Source: Pseudomonas syringae (lineage in GTDB: Bacteria; Pseudomonadota; Gammaproteobacteria; Pseudomonadales; Pseudomonadaceae). From it: DNA of 64,000 bases. The position numbers were made by a program, and so were the translations under genes. Below are positions 37,376 to 45,721 of the stretch, piece after piece. The DNA is taken from the NCBI RefSeq assembly GCF_000737245.1, contig NZ_JPQU01000028.1:1-64000 (forward strand), in the 5' to 3' direction. Position 1 is the first letter of the stretch. Every line of letters begins with the position of its first letter. The notes beneath the pieces are model-generated. The model worked only from the letters and a program-made list of their open reading frames with translations, was not told the DNA's origin and ran no database searches.

Positions 37376-37566
37376 AGACAACATCTGCCCGGCGCCCTGG
37401 AGGATATTGCCTATCATGTACTGCCAGCGTTGCAGCGCCGGGGTCTGTTGCGCACCGAATAAAAGGGCAACCCACATCGGGACAATCTGGGCCTGCAACG
37501 TTCCGCGCATCGCCGTCAGCACGAGCCGGTCTGACCTGCGCGCCATTACAAAAAGTGAGAACCACC

Positions 37567-38604
37567 ATGACGTATACCGCTGCCGAAAACCGCTACGAGC
37601 AAATCCCCTACCGCCGCACTGGCCGCAGCGGGCTGGTATTACCTGCCCTGTCCCTCGGCCTGTGGCACAACTTTGGCGACAGCACGCCCATCGACACCCA
37701 GCGGGCCATGCTGCGCACCGCGTTCGACCTTGGCATCAACCACTTCGATCTGGCCAACAATTACGGCCCTCCGTATGGCAGCGCTGAAGTCAATTTCGGT
37801 CGGCTTTTTCGTGAGGACTTCAAGCAGTATCGCGACGAGCTGATCATTTCCACCAAGGCCGGTTGGGACATGTGGCCAGGGCCTTATGGTCAGGGCGGTG
37901 GGTCGCGCAAATACGTGCTGGCCAGCCTCGATCAAAGCCTGCAGCGGTTGGGCCTGGACTACGTGGACATTTTCTATTCCCACCGTTTCGATCCGGACAC
38001 ACCACTGGAAGAAACCGCCAGCGCCCTGGCCACCGCTGTGCAACAGGGCAAGGCGTTGTACATCGGTATCTCGTCTTATTCAGGGGCCAAGACCCGGGAA
38101 ATTGCCGAGCTGCTCAAAGGCTGGAAAGTGCCACTGCTGATTCACCAACCGGCGTACAACCTGCTCAATCGCTGGGTCGAGAAAGACCTGCTGCAAACCA
38201 CAGAACAACTCGGCGCCGGGGTAATTGCGTTTACCGCCCTGGCTCAAGGGCTGCTCACCGACAAATACCTCAATGGCGTGCCGCAGGATGCCCGGGTTAA
38301 TCGCCCCGGTGGCGGCTCATTGCAGGCCTCGCATTTATCCGAAGCCAACATCGCCCACGTTCGGGCGCTGAACGAAATCGCCAAACGCCGCGGCCAGAGC
38401 CTGGCGCAAATGGCCCTGGCCTGGACCTTGCGCGACTCGCGAGTCACTTCGGCACTGATCGGCGCCAGCCGCCCGGAGCAAATCATCGAAAACGTCGCCG
38501 CCCTGAAAAACCTCGAATTCAGTCAGCAAGAGCTGGCCGAAATCGACCGCTTCGCCCAGGAAGGCGGAATCAACCTGTGGGAAAAGCCGTCGTTGGCGGA
38601 GTGA
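37567..38604 (+). CDS. Aldo-keto reductase, L-glyceraldehyde-3-phosphate reductase type (YghZ-like)
   Basis: A 345-residue NADPH-dependent aldo-keto reductase. The catalytic tetrad region is visible: DLANNYGPPYGSAE with Asp and Tyr, then STKAGW with Lys, then FYSHRFD with His. The GINHFDLANNYGP and GYGS-like loop match the YghZ/Kv-beta branch that reduces methylglyoxal and L-glyceraldehyde 3-phosphate. The ATG at 37567 is the family start; the frame upstream to 37360 overlaps nodT and is not real. It is monocistronic as far as can be seen. Physiological substrate uncertain. Confidence 0.9.
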   Translation: MTYTAAENRYEQIPYRRTGRSGLVLPALSLGLWHNFGDSTPIDTQRAMLRTAFDLGINHFDLANNYGPPYGSAEVNFGRLFREDFKQYRDELIISTKAGWDMWPGPYGQGGGSRKYVLASLDQSLQRLGLDYVDIFYSHRFDPDTPLEETASALATAVQQGKALYIGISSYSGAKTREIAELLKGWKVPLLIHQPAYNLLNRWVEKDLLQTTEQLGAGVIAFTALAQGLLTDKYLNGVPQDARVNRPGGGSLQASHLSEANIAHVRALNEIAKRRGQSLAQMALAWTLRDSRVTSALIGASRPEQIIENVAALKNLEFSQQELAEIDRFAQEGGINLWEKPSLAE

Positions 38605-38917
38605 AATCAAAGCCTGCTGCAGCTCCCCGGTGAAAGCGGTTCGGTCGCAAGACCACTGACTTTTGCCGGGGATGTTGGTTAGCGCAGTCGGTCGACTTTC
38701 GGTGGGACGCAACAGGTCTTACGGCCGTTTGACTCGACTCGTGAACTTATCAAGCTGATATGAGAGGGCTCAATACATGCAATATTTTTATAATAACCTT
38801 AGCTCGAAATAGAATTTCACAGGCCGCTCTTATAGCCATATGTTGCAGGTACGGACCGGGGACACCTCCCCGAGCGCGTCCAACCCCATGCGGTATGACT
38901 ACAAGAAGGAGCGGTTC
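38605..38917. other. Intergenic region upstream of the SsuD-like gene
   Basis: About 310 bases without a gene. A TATAAT occurs at 38789-38794 and could be a -10 element; no good -35 stands at the right distance. A short hairpin, GGGGA-CACC-TCCCC, lies shortly upstream of the SsuD-like start. No known riboswitch was recognised. Confidence 0.45.
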
Positions 38918-40006
38918 ATGAGCATCGAATTCATCGGTTACATCGCCACCCAGCCGGGCTCGGAAATCCACCCACGCAGCGGCCCGACCATCCAGCCGGA
39001 GTACGTCGCAAAGGTCGCCAGGGCCCATGAGGACGCTGGCTTTGATCGCGCTCTGGTGGCCTACCATTCCAATAGCCCGGACAGCGCCTTCGTTGCAGCC
39101 CACGCCTCAAGCGTGACCACAAAACTGAAGTTCCTTATCGCCCATCGGCCTGGCTTCATTTCGCCTACCGTGGCTGCCCGGCAGTTCGCGACCCTTGATG
39201 TATTCAATGGCGGGCGCACTGCGATCCACATCATTACCGGTGGCGATGATAAGGAACTGCGTGCCGACGGCAGCCATATCGGCAAGGACCAGCGTTACGC
39301 ACGCACCGATGAATATCTGGGCATCGTGCGTCAGGAATGGACCAGCGAAACACCCTTCGATCACCAGGGCGAGTATTACCAGTTTGAAGGCGCGCACTCG
39401 CTGGTGAAATCTCCCCAGCTGCCGCACATACCGGTGTATTTCGGCGGGTCTTCCCCAGCTGCAATCGCCGTGGCGGGCAAGCATGCCGATGTCTATGCGC
39501 TATGGGGCGAGACGTACGATCAGGTCCGAGCGGTAGTCAAAGAGGTGCGTGCCGAAGCCGCCAAACACGGCCGGACCGTACGTTTCAGCCTGTCGCTGCG
39601 GCCGATTCTGGCGGAAACGGAAGAGAAAGCCTGGGCCCGTGCCGACAGCATTCTGGAACGCGCCAAAGCCATCGCCGAAGGCAACGGTTTCGTGCGCCGT
39701 GAACCACCCAACGAAGGCTCGCGCCGCCTGCTGGCCGCTGCCGCACAAGGTTCCCGGCTGGACAAGCGCCTGTGGACCGGCATCGCAGGGTTGCTGGGCG
39801 CGCAAGGCAATTCCACCTCGCTGGTCGGTACCCCGGAGCAAGTGGCCGAAGCGCTGCTCGACTACTACGACCTGGGGATCACCACTTTCTTGATTCGCGG
39901 CTTCGACCCGCTGGACGACGCCATTGACTACGGCAAAAAACTCATTCCGTTGACCCGCGAACTGGTAGCCAAGCGTGGACGTGAGGCGCAGGAGCAAGTC
40001 GCCTGA
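38918..40006 (+). CDS. SsuD-like FMNH2-dependent alkanesulfonate monooxygenase
   Basis: A 362-residue luciferase-like monooxygenase close to SsuD: MSIEFIGYIATQPGSEI at the N-terminus, KFLIAHRPGFISPTVAARQFATLDVFNGGRTAIHIITGGDDKELRADG in the centre, TTFLIRGFDPLDDAIDYGKKLIPL near the end. SsuD removes sulfite from alkanesulfonates using FMNH2 from a partner reductase. A good AAGGAG lies seven bases before the ATG. The next gene is an SsuA-like binding protein, but no ssuE, ssuB or ssuC is adjacent. It could act on another sulfonate or a different sulfur compound (SfnG/MsuD relatives). Confidence 0.85.
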   Translation: MSIEFIGYIATQPGSEIHPRSGPTIQPEYVAKVARAHEDAGFDRALVAYHSNSPDSAFVAAHASSVTTKLKFLIAHRPGFISPTVAARQFATLDVFNGGRTAIHIITGGDDKELRADGSHIGKDQRYARTDEYLGIVRQEWTSETPFDHQGEYYQFEGAHSLVKSPQLPHIPVYFGGSSPAAIAVAGKHADVYALWGETYDQVRAVVKEVRAEAAKHGRTVRFSLSLRPILAETEEKAWARADSILERAKAIAEGNGFVRREPPNEGSRRLLAAAAQGSRLDKRLWTGIAGLLGAQGNSTSLVGTPEQVAEALLDYYDLGITTFLIRGFDPLDDAIDYGKKLIPLTRELVAKRGREAQEQVA

Positions 40007-40068
40007 AATATCAGCTCTTGCGTTTCCGACCCGCTACCCGTCTTTGACTGTCTGTTTTCGAGAGCGCC

Positions 40069-41037
40069 ATGCCAAAACCCTTAGTGAGTATTCGCCTGCG
40101 TCGTCCGTTGCTTGCAGCTCTTGCCATCGCTGCTGTGTGGTCATTGATGCTACCCGCCCACGCCCGTGAAACGGTGCGCATCGGTTATCAGAAATCCTCA
40201 ACCCTGATCACCGTTCTTAAAAACCAAGGCACCCTTGAGAAAGCCCTGAACGCTGCAAACGTCGACGTCAGCTGGCATGAATTCCCCAGCGGCTTGCCCC
40301 TGCTGGAATCGCTGAACATCGGCAACGTCGACATCAGTGCCGATGTTGCCGACACCGTACCGATCTTCGCCCAGGCTGCTCAGGCAAGGCTGACTTACTT
40401 TGCCGAAGAAACCCCGTCGCCCGCAGCCCAGGCCATCGTGGTGCCGAAGGACTCACCGATCCAGAGTCTGGCCGATCTGAAAGGCAAAAAGGTCGCAGTC
40501 ACCAAGGCGGCGGGCACTCACTATCTGCTGATCGCGGCACTGACCAAGGGTGGTCTGAAGTTCTCGGATATTCAGCCTGCTTACCTGACCCCGGCTGATG
40601 GCCGCGCCGCCTTTGAAAACAACAAGGTGGATGCCTGGGTAACATGGGAGCCCTTTCTCACCAGCGTGCAACGCCAACTGCCAACTCGCACCCTGGCCGA
40701 CGGCACTGGCCTGGCCAGCTATAAGCGCTATTACCTGACCAGCACGCTCTACGCCAAGGCTCACCCTGAAGTGCTCAAGCTGGTGTTTGATCAACTGCAG
40801 AAGGCCGGCCAGTGGGTTAAAGGCAACCCGAAAGAAGCTGCCGCCGTGCTCGGCCCGCTGTGGGGCAACCTGGATACCGCCACGGTGGAAATCGCCAATA
40901 GTCACCGTAGCTATGAGGTGCGACCGGTGAAGGTCGATCAACTCGGCGAACAACAGAAAATCGCCGACGCATTCTTTGCCGCCGGGCTGCTACCCAAAGC
41001 GGTGGATGCCAAGGATGTGGAGATCTGGCAGCCGTAA
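40069..41037 (+). CDS. SsuA-like periplasmic sulfonate-binding protein
   Basis: A 322-residue periplasmic binding protein of the SsuA/TauA/NMT1 type. The signal peptide ends LMLPAHA-RETVRIGYQKSSTLITVLKNQG. ADVADTVPIFAQAAQARLTYFAEETPSPAAQAIVVPKDS and TWEPFLTSVQRQLPTRTLADG are typical for aliphatic sulfonate binders. It follows the SsuD-like gene by 62 bases. The permease and ATPase are missing from the neighbourhood, so it must share a membrane complex encoded elsewhere. Confidence 0.87.
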   Translation: MPKPLVSIRLRRPLLAALAIAAVWSLMLPAHARETVRIGYQKSSTLITVLKNQGTLEKALNAANVDVSWHEFPSGLPLLESLNIGNVDISADVADTVPIFAQAAQARLTYFAEETPSPAAQAIVVPKDSPIQSLADLKGKKVAVTKAAGTHYLLIAALTKGGLKFSDIQPAYLTPADGRAAFENNKVDAWVTWEPFLTSVQRQLPTRTLADGTGLASYKRYYLTSTLYAKAHPEVLKLVFDQLQKAGQWVKGNPKEAAAVLGPLWGNLDTATVEIANSHRSYEVRPVKVDQLGEQQKIADAFFAAGLLPKAVDAKDVEIWQP

Positions 41038-41174
41038 GCTCGACCTGTGGAGACACTGGATCTGTAGGCGCTGCCGAAGGCTGCGAATAGCGGTGTGCCA
41101 GGCTCATCGCCTTCGACAGCCAGGATCAACCACGGTAATAATGCGTGCACATTTTCCAGCCGGAGCCTTCAGCC

Positions 41175-42074
41175 GTGGCCGTCCCGCACGCTATTTTGCC
41201 GATCTTTCTCTTGATTGTTCTGGGCTACTTCCTTCGCCAGCGAGGCACGCTCACGGCGGAAAGCAACAAAGCCTTCGGCGAAATAGCGTTCAAGATCTTT
41301 ATGCCCATGGTGTTGTTCACCGGCATGGCCAAGGCCCCGCTGCATGACGGCTTGAACATGACGATTCTGGCGGCTTATTTCATCCCGGCCCTGATCATTT
41401 TCGCCGGGGTGAACCTGGTAGCGCACCTGCGTATCGGCCATCCAACCCCTTTCGGACTGACCGCCGCGTTTGGCAACAATGGGTTGATCGGCATCGCGCT
41501 GATTGCCAGCTTGTTCGGCAATCCAGGTTTGGTGCTGCTGTTCACGATCCTGGCAGTGCACAGCTTGCTACTGTTCAGCTTCCAGAGCCTTTACAACAGC
41601 TTTGCCAGCGGCGAGCCATTCAGCTTCAAGACCCTGATCGCCAGCCTGGCCAATCCGATGATCATCGGCCTGTTGCTGGGCGTACTGCTTAATCTGTCGG
41701 GCTTGAGCCTGCCCTTGTGGGCCGACCACCTGACGACGTGGCTGGCTCAAGCAGCCCTGCCCAGTGCCCTGATCGTCCTGGGCGCCAACCTCGCTGGTTT
41801 CCGCTTGCGCCCCAGCGTCGAAGCCATCGGCATCACGGTCGCCAAACTGCTGATCATGCCGCTGCTGGTGTTGCTGACCTGCAAGGTCTTGGGCGTCAGC
41901 GGCACACCCCGGGCCGTGCTCATGCTGATGGCAGCCAATCCCTGCGGCGTGAACGTGCTGGGCTTCGCTCGCACCCAGGAGGATGTGCAAAAAACCAGCT
42001 CGGCGATTTGCCTGTCGACACTTTTTTCCGCGGCGACCTTGCCGATGTGGATGTGGATCAATGGCTGGGTGTGA
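41175..42074 (+). CDS. AEC-family transporter (auxin efflux carrier type)
   Basis: A roughly 299-residue inner-membrane carrier with about ten hydrophobic spans in two inverted halves, of the AEC family (MleP/MdcF-like): ILPIFLLIVLGYFLRQRGTLTAESNKAFGEIAFKIFMP at the N-terminus, NPMIIGLLLGVLLNLSGLSLP in the middle, LMLMAANPCGVNVLGFARTQEDVQKTSSAICLSTLFS in the last half. The start is uncertain: GTG at 41175 has GGAG nine bases upstream; GTG at 41145 would add ten residues. Substrates in this family include malate and malonate; none can be assigned here. Confidence 0.85.
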   Translation: MAVPHAILPIFLLIVLGYFLRQRGTLTAESNKAFGEIAFKIFMPMVLFTGMAKAPLHDGLNMTILAAYFIPALIIFAGVNLVAHLRIGHPTPFGLTAAFGNNGLIGIALIASLFGNPGLVLLFTILAVHSLLLFSFQSLYNSFASGEPFSFKTLIASLANPMIIGLLLGVLLNLSGLSLPLWADHLTTWLAQAALPSALIVLGANLAGFRLRPSVEAIGITVAKLLIMPLLVLLTCKVLGVSGTPRAVLMLMAANPCGVNVLGFARTQEDVQKTSSAICLSTLFSAATLPMWMWINGWV

Positions 42075-42163
42075 GCTGTTGGGAAAGGTCTGGACTGCCC
42101 GGATATGTGGGCCTGTGCAGTCACACAGGCTTCAGCTGGATTGAAGCTTTTGGTGTTGCAGAA

Positions 42164-42565
42164 TCACGCCGTTCGCACTTCGCTCAATAGCTCAGGATGG
42201 CGATCAAGCAACATGAGCAGCTTGATCAGCGCCACGGGCGGCTTGGTCTTTCCGTTCTCGTAGCGAGAGAAGGCATTGATACCGCCACCAAAAATTTCCG
42301 CCGCCTCCCGCTGATCCAGAGCGAGTTTTTTGCGTACTGTGGTGATGAATGCCGGGTCAACAATCGAGGCATTCACTTGCTTGTTGAATACCAGCATTGC
42401 AGCACTCACTCGGGCGGATTCCCATGCCTCCAGAATCGCTTCGCCACAAGCAGCGCAATAGACACCGGTTACCGAATGGATGACCGTGGACTCGGTTTTG
42501 TAGGTGTACGGCATGTCGCGAGTATCATGCACCGCCTCGGCTGCACCACAAGATGGACATTTCAT
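42164..42565 (-). CDS. mqsA: MqsA-type antitoxin/repressor
   Basis: A 133-residue protein matching E. coli MqsA along its length: an N-terminal zinc domain (MKCPSCG and GVYCAACGE, four cysteines) and a C-terminal XRE helix-turn-helix (about residues 72-125; VRKKLALDQREAAEIFGGGINAFSRYENGKTKPP). MqsA neutralises the MqsR ribonuclease and binds a palindrome in its own promoter. The ATG at 42565 has AAGGAG eight bases upstream and is preferred to the ATG at 42571. The gene starts two bases after the ancestral mqsR stop. The antitoxin itself is intact, although its toxin is frameshifted. Confidence 0.93.
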   Translation of the reverse strand: MKCPSCGAAEAVHDTRDMPYTYKTESTVIHSVTGVYCAACGEAILEAWESARVSAAMLVFNKQVNASIVDPAFITTVRKKLALDQREAAEIFGGGINAFSRYENGKTKPPVALIKLLMLLDRHPELLSEVRTA

Positions 42566-42567
42566 GT

Positions 42568-42865
42568 TCATAGCTCCTTGAAGGACACGATGAGCACGTC
42601 ATCAATGACCGTGAGTTTCAGGTAAACCTCGCCGCCAGCTGTTGATGGCCGGTAAACGTCCTGCCAGATTTTGTGATCCGCATGAGTGGTCATGCTCTTG
42701 TAGAAATCCGCAGGAATCAGCGACATTGACAACCTGGACAATTGCTTCGAAGTCGAAACCTAACGCTGCACCGCCAACAAGTGCTGACGAAGTCCCGCTT
42801 ACCCTTCCTTGTGCAACTAACTTTTTGATGATCGCAAGCTTGCAATGAGGTGCTGATTTCACCAT
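42568..42865 (-). pseudogene. mqsR: Frameshifted MqsR-type mRNA-interferase toxin
   Basis: The first frame gives MVKSAPHCKLAIIKKLVAQG and continues ...ALVGGAALGFDFEAIVQVV, aligning with MqsR. At about 42727-42728 one extra base shifts the frame, so translation runs into unrelated residues and stops at 42602. In the +1 frame the MqsR C-terminus resumes at once: MSLIPADFYKSMTTHADHKI, then WQDVYRPSTAGGEVYLKLTV and IDDVLIVSFKEL, ending at 42568. The whole span is 298 bases, one more than a 98-residue MqsR gene needs. Everything apart from the one base is well conserved, so the lesion is recent, a sequencing error, or a site of phase switching. Confidence 0.9.
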
Positions 42866-42876
42866 GGCCGGAAACT

Positions 42877-42889
42877 AACCTACTAGGTT
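42877..42889. promoter_or_regulatory. MqsA operator palindrome
   Basis: AACCTACTAGGTT fits the MqsA site AACCT-N(2-4)-AGGTT exactly. A further AGGTT half lies at 42903-42907. It stands just upstream of the mqsR start, so autoregulation by MqsA is probably preserved. Confidence 0.8.
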
Positions 42890-42995
42890 TAATTTGGCAA
42901 GTAGGTTAAATCAGCATCCACCTGGAAGATCCATAAATAGTTACCGCAGGCCCATCACAGAAGCGAGGGTCGATTCCATCTGGGGCTTGCTCTCT

Positions 42996-43580
42996 TCAAA
43001 CCCCCAAAAGCCGCTTCGTCGTCGTCATCGCATTGTTCAATGACTGGCCGGTACGTTGCAGCTTGTTGAGCAAACTGGCGCCCAGCCAAAGCTGGTAGAG
43101 GGTTTCAGCCAGTTGACGGGCGTCGCCGTCAGGCAGGGTTTTATCGGCTTGGCCTTGCTCAATGCTGGTGGTAATGCGCGATACCACTTGCTCCGCTCCG
43201 TCACGCAAGGTGACTCGCATGGCTTCGGACAAATCCGAAACCTCGGCGCTGAGCTTCACCACCAGGCATTCATCGCCGTACTCGCCCAGCACGCAGCGGT
43301 CCTGCCAACCCTGCCAATAGCCCATCAGCCGCTCGCGGGCAGACAGACCGGGTAGCGTCAGACGTCGCTCCATGTCGGCGAGGTAGCCGACAAAGTAGTC
43401 CTCCAGTAAAGCCTGGCCGTACAGCTCTTTGGATTTGAAGTAGTGATAGAACGAGCCCTTGGGCACGCCAGCGGTTTGCAGGATCTCGTTCAGCCCGACA
43501 CTGGTGAAGCCTTTCTCAGCCATCATTCGATGGCCGGTGTCGATCACATGTTGGCGGGTATCGTCGTAGGTCGGTTTCAT
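42996..43580 (-). CDS. nemR: NemR-like TetR-family electrophile-sensing repressor
   Basis: A 194-residue TetR regulator aligning closely with E. coli NemR: HTH at about residues 10-52 (NEILQTAGVPKGSFYHYFKSKELYG) and the motif ECLVVKLSAEVSDLSEAMR. Cys105 and Lys173 correspond to the NemR redox pair Cys106/Lys175 that senses hypochlorous acid and reactive electrophiles; the second NemR cysteine is serine here. The start at 43580 matches NemR; the frame to 43652 runs over the operator. It is divergent from a DJ-1-family gene and near an OYE gene, and all three promoters share one operator. The symbol is by homology. Confidence 0.88.
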   Translation of the reverse strand: MKPTYDDTRQHVIDTGHRMMAEKGFTSVGLNEILQTAGVPKGSFYHYFKSKELYGQALLEDYFVGYLADMERRLTLPGLSARERLMGYWQGWQDRCVLGEYGDECLVVKLSAEVSDLSEAMRVTLRDGAEQVVSRITTSIEQGQADKTLPDGDARQLAETLYQLWLGASLLNKLQRTGQSLNNAMTTTKRLLGV

Positions 43581-43601
43581 GAGGCTCGCAGTAGCAAACA
43601 A

Positions 43602-43616
43602 TAGACCAGTCGTATA
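43602..43616 (-). promoter_or_regulatory. NemR-type operator 1 (repressor promoter)
   Basis: TAGACCAGTCGTATA; read on the minus strand it contains GACTGGTCTA, identical to the conserved half of the other two sites. It lies 22 bases before the repressor start and suggests autoregulation. Confidence 0.65.
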
Positions 43617-43675
43617 TTTCAGTGAGCAGGAGTTTGCCACATCTCCCCGCAAAAAACCCTAGACGAAAAAAATCA

Positions 43676-43690
43676 TAGACGACTGGTCTA
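43676..43690 (+). promoter_or_regulatory. NemR-type operator 2 (DJ-1-family gene promoter)
   Basis: TAGACGACTGGTCTA is a near-perfect palindrome (TAGAC/GTCTA arms) in the divergent region, about 100 bases before the DJ-1-family gene. Confidence 0.7.
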
Positions 43691-43787
43691 TTTTGAACTT
43701 AAGCTGAGCCCCGACGACAAATTCTTCGGATGCCGACGACGAGCCAATCAATGGCCGCCGGTAACATCCACCAATCCAGGGTGCGCT

Positions 43788-44465
43788 ATGAAAATATTGA
43801 TGGTTCTGACTTCACACGATCAACTCGGCAATACCGGCAAGAAAACCGGCTTCTGGCTCGAAGAGTTCGCAGCTCCCTATTACGCCTTCAAGGACGCCGG
43901 CGCGGACGTGACGCTGGTCTCGCCAGCAGGTGGCCAGCCACCGCTGGACCCTAAAAGTGACGAGCCCGATGCACAGACGGCCGAAACCGATCGCTTCCGT
44001 AACGACCCATCCGCGCAGCAGGCACTGGCCCACACCGGCCTCTTGTCGGACGTCCGCGCTGATGATTTCGACGCCGTGTTTTATCCAGGTGGCCATGGTC
44101 CACTCTGGGACCTGGCCGAAGACAAGCACTCAATCGCGCTGATCGAAGCCTTTGATCGCAGCAACAAGCCACACGGTTTTGTCTGCCACGCACCGGGCGT
44201 ATTGCGTCACGTGATGGCCGAGAATGGCAAACCATTGATCCAGAATCGTGACGTGACTGGCTTCACCAACGCCGAAGAGGCTGCGGTTGGCCTGACTGAC
44301 GTGGTGCCGTTCCTGATCGAAGACGAGTTCCAGAGCCTCGGCGGGCGCTACTCCAAAGTGGCCGACTGGCAGGTTCACGTCGTGGCTGACGGGCAACTTG
44401 TCACCGGCCAGAACCCTGCCAGCTCCGCTGCCGTCGCAGAGAAACTGTTGAAGATGCTCGGCTGA
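43788..44465 (+). CDS. DJ-1/PfpI-family protein (Hsp31-like)
   Basis: A 225-residue class I glutamine-amidotransferase-like protein of the Hsp31/HchA-like branch. The nucleophile elbow is FVCHAPGVLR with Cys133, preceded by DAVFYPGGHGPLWDL, and an acidic pair is present at EE25-26. Family members handle methylglyoxal (glyoxalase III type) or protect against electrophiles. Its promoter has the NemR-type operator, placing it in a reactive-carbonyl response with the OYE downstream. A terminator follows at 44500, and then the OYE has its own operator, so it is not a simple two-gene operon. Confidence 0.88.
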   Translation: MKILMVLTSHDQLGNTGKKTGFWLEEFAAPYYAFKDAGADVTLVSPAGGQPPLDPKSDEPDAQTAETDRFRNDPSAQQALAHTGLLSDVRADDFDAVFYPGGHGPLWDLAEDKHSIALIEAFDRSNKPHGFVCHAPGVLRHVMAENGKPLIQNRDVTGFTNAEEAAVGLTDVVPFLIEDEFQSLGGRYSKVADWQVHVVADGQLVTGQNPASSAAVAEKLLKMLG

Positions 44466-44499
44466 GTCCTTCGCTGACGCGTTTGCACTTCCCTGCATG

Positions 44500-44529
44500 A
44501 AAACCGTGCACTCATCTGCACGGTTTTTT
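44500..44529 (+). terminator. Rho-independent terminator of the DJ-1-family gene
   Basis: AAAACCGTGCA, six-base loop, TGCACGGTTTTTT: an 11-bp stem running into a T-tract, 35 bases after the stop codon. Confidence 0.9.
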
Positions 44530-44541
44530 ATACATGAAAAA

Positions 44542-44556
44542 TAGTTGACTGGTCTA
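44542..44556 (+). promoter_or_regulatory. NemR-type operator 3 (OYE promoter)
   Basis: TAGTTGACTGGTCTA differs from operator 2 at two bases and keeps the GACTGGTCTA half exactly. It ends 24 bases before the OYE start. Confidence 0.68.
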
Positions 44557-44579
44557 ATAAGCCCCAACAAGGTATCCCC

Positions 44580-45704
44580 ATGAGTAAAAGCAGCTTCTTC
44601 AAACCCGCGACATTAGGTTTGCACACCCTGAAAAACCGTATCGTTCTGCCGCCCCTGACCCGCCAGCGCAGCACCCAGCCCGGCAACATCGCCAATGAAT
44701 TGATGGCTGAGTATTACGAGCAACGCGCGGGCGCCGGTTTGCTTGTTACCGAAGGCACTCAAATCGAACCTCGTGGTCAGGGCTATGCCTGGACACCGGG
44801 TATTCATACCGCTGAGCAAATCGCTGGATGGCGCAAGGTCACCGAGGCGGTGCACGCCGTTGATGGCGTGATCTTCGCACAGCTCTGGCACGTGGGCCGC
44901 GTGTCGCATACCGCATTGCAACCTGAAGGCGGCGCCCCGGTATCCGCGTCCGCCGTAGCCACAGACCGGGTCAGCGTATTTATCGAAACCGCGCCCGGTG
45001 CAGGTGCCCTGGTGCCGCCGTCCGCCCCGCGCGCACTGACCACGGATGAAGTACAGGAGCTGATTCAGCTTTATATACAAGCCGCGCGCAATGCCATGGA
45101 CGCAGGCTTCGATGGCATCGAACTGCATTGCGCCAACGGTTATCTGGTGAATCAGTTCATTTCCGCTCACAGCAATCTGCGCACTGATCAGTACGGCGGC
45201 TCACTGGACAACCGCTTGCGCTTCCTTCGTGAGGTGGTTGCGGGTGTCGCTGAGTGCATTGGCAAAGAGAAAGTCGGCGTACGTTTTGCCCCGCTTTTCA
45301 CCACCACCGACGAAGCGCGGACTTATCTGGGCATGGTTGAGGAAGACCCGCACACCACCTACATCCAGGCTATCAAGGTGCTTGAGGACGTGGGCATTGC
45401 CTACCTGTCGATCGCGGAAGCCGACTGGGACAATGCGCCGGAGATGCCGGAGACGTTTCGCAGGGCGGTGCGCAGCACCTTCAGCGGCGCGATTATTTAT
45501 GCGGGCCGCTATAACGCAGAATCCGGTGCCAGGCTGCTCGACTCCGGGCTGGCCGACTTTGTTGCTTTCGGCCGCCCGTTCATGGCCAATCCCGATCTGC
45601 CTGCACGGATCGCCAACAACTGGCCTCTCAACACGCTGAACCCGGCGACGGTGTATGGCGGCACGGGTGAGGGTTATGTTGATTACCCGGCTTACGGCGG
45701 GTAA
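44580..45704 (+). CDS. nemA: Old Yellow Enzyme-family ene-reductase (NemA-like)
   Basis: An FMN-dependent ene-reductase of 374 residues. The substrate-binding H-x-x-N pair is His183/Asn186 (ELHCANGYLVNQF) with Tyr188 as the likely proton donor. The OYE sequence LRTDQYGGSLDNRLRFLREVV follows. Such enzymes reduce activated alkenes such as N-ethylmaleimide and nitro compounds using NAD(P)H. The NemR-type operator upstream supports a role like E. coli NemA. Symbol by homology; xenobiotic-reductase names (XenA/XenB) are used for close relatives. Confidence 0.92.
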   Translation: MSKSSFFKPATLGLHTLKNRIVLPPLTRQRSTQPGNIANELMAEYYEQRAGAGLLVTEGTQIEPRGQGYAWTPGIHTAEQIAGWRKVTEAVHAVDGVIFAQLWHVGRVSHTALQPEGGAPVSASAVATDRVSVFIETAPGAGALVPPSAPRALTTDEVQELIQLYIQAARNAMDAGFDGIELHCANGYLVNQFISAHSNLRTDQYGGSLDNRLRFLREVVAGVAECIGKEKVGVRFAPLFTTTDEARTYLGMVEEDPHTTYIQAIKVLEDVGIAYLSIAEADWDNAPEMPETFRRAVRSTFSGAIIYAGRYNAESGARLLDSGLADFVAFGRPFMANPDLPARIANNWPLNTLNPATVYGGTGEGYVDYPAYGG

Positions 45705-45721
45705 CCATTCACCTCTCAACA

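Noticed and set aside
37277..37546. Minus-strand frame of 89 codons over the nodT end and the following spacer (MARRSDRLVLTAMRGTLQAQ)
   Set aside because: Half of it overlaps the nodT coding end, and no ribosome-binding site or recognised family supports it. It might be a transporter remnant, but the evidence is too thin.
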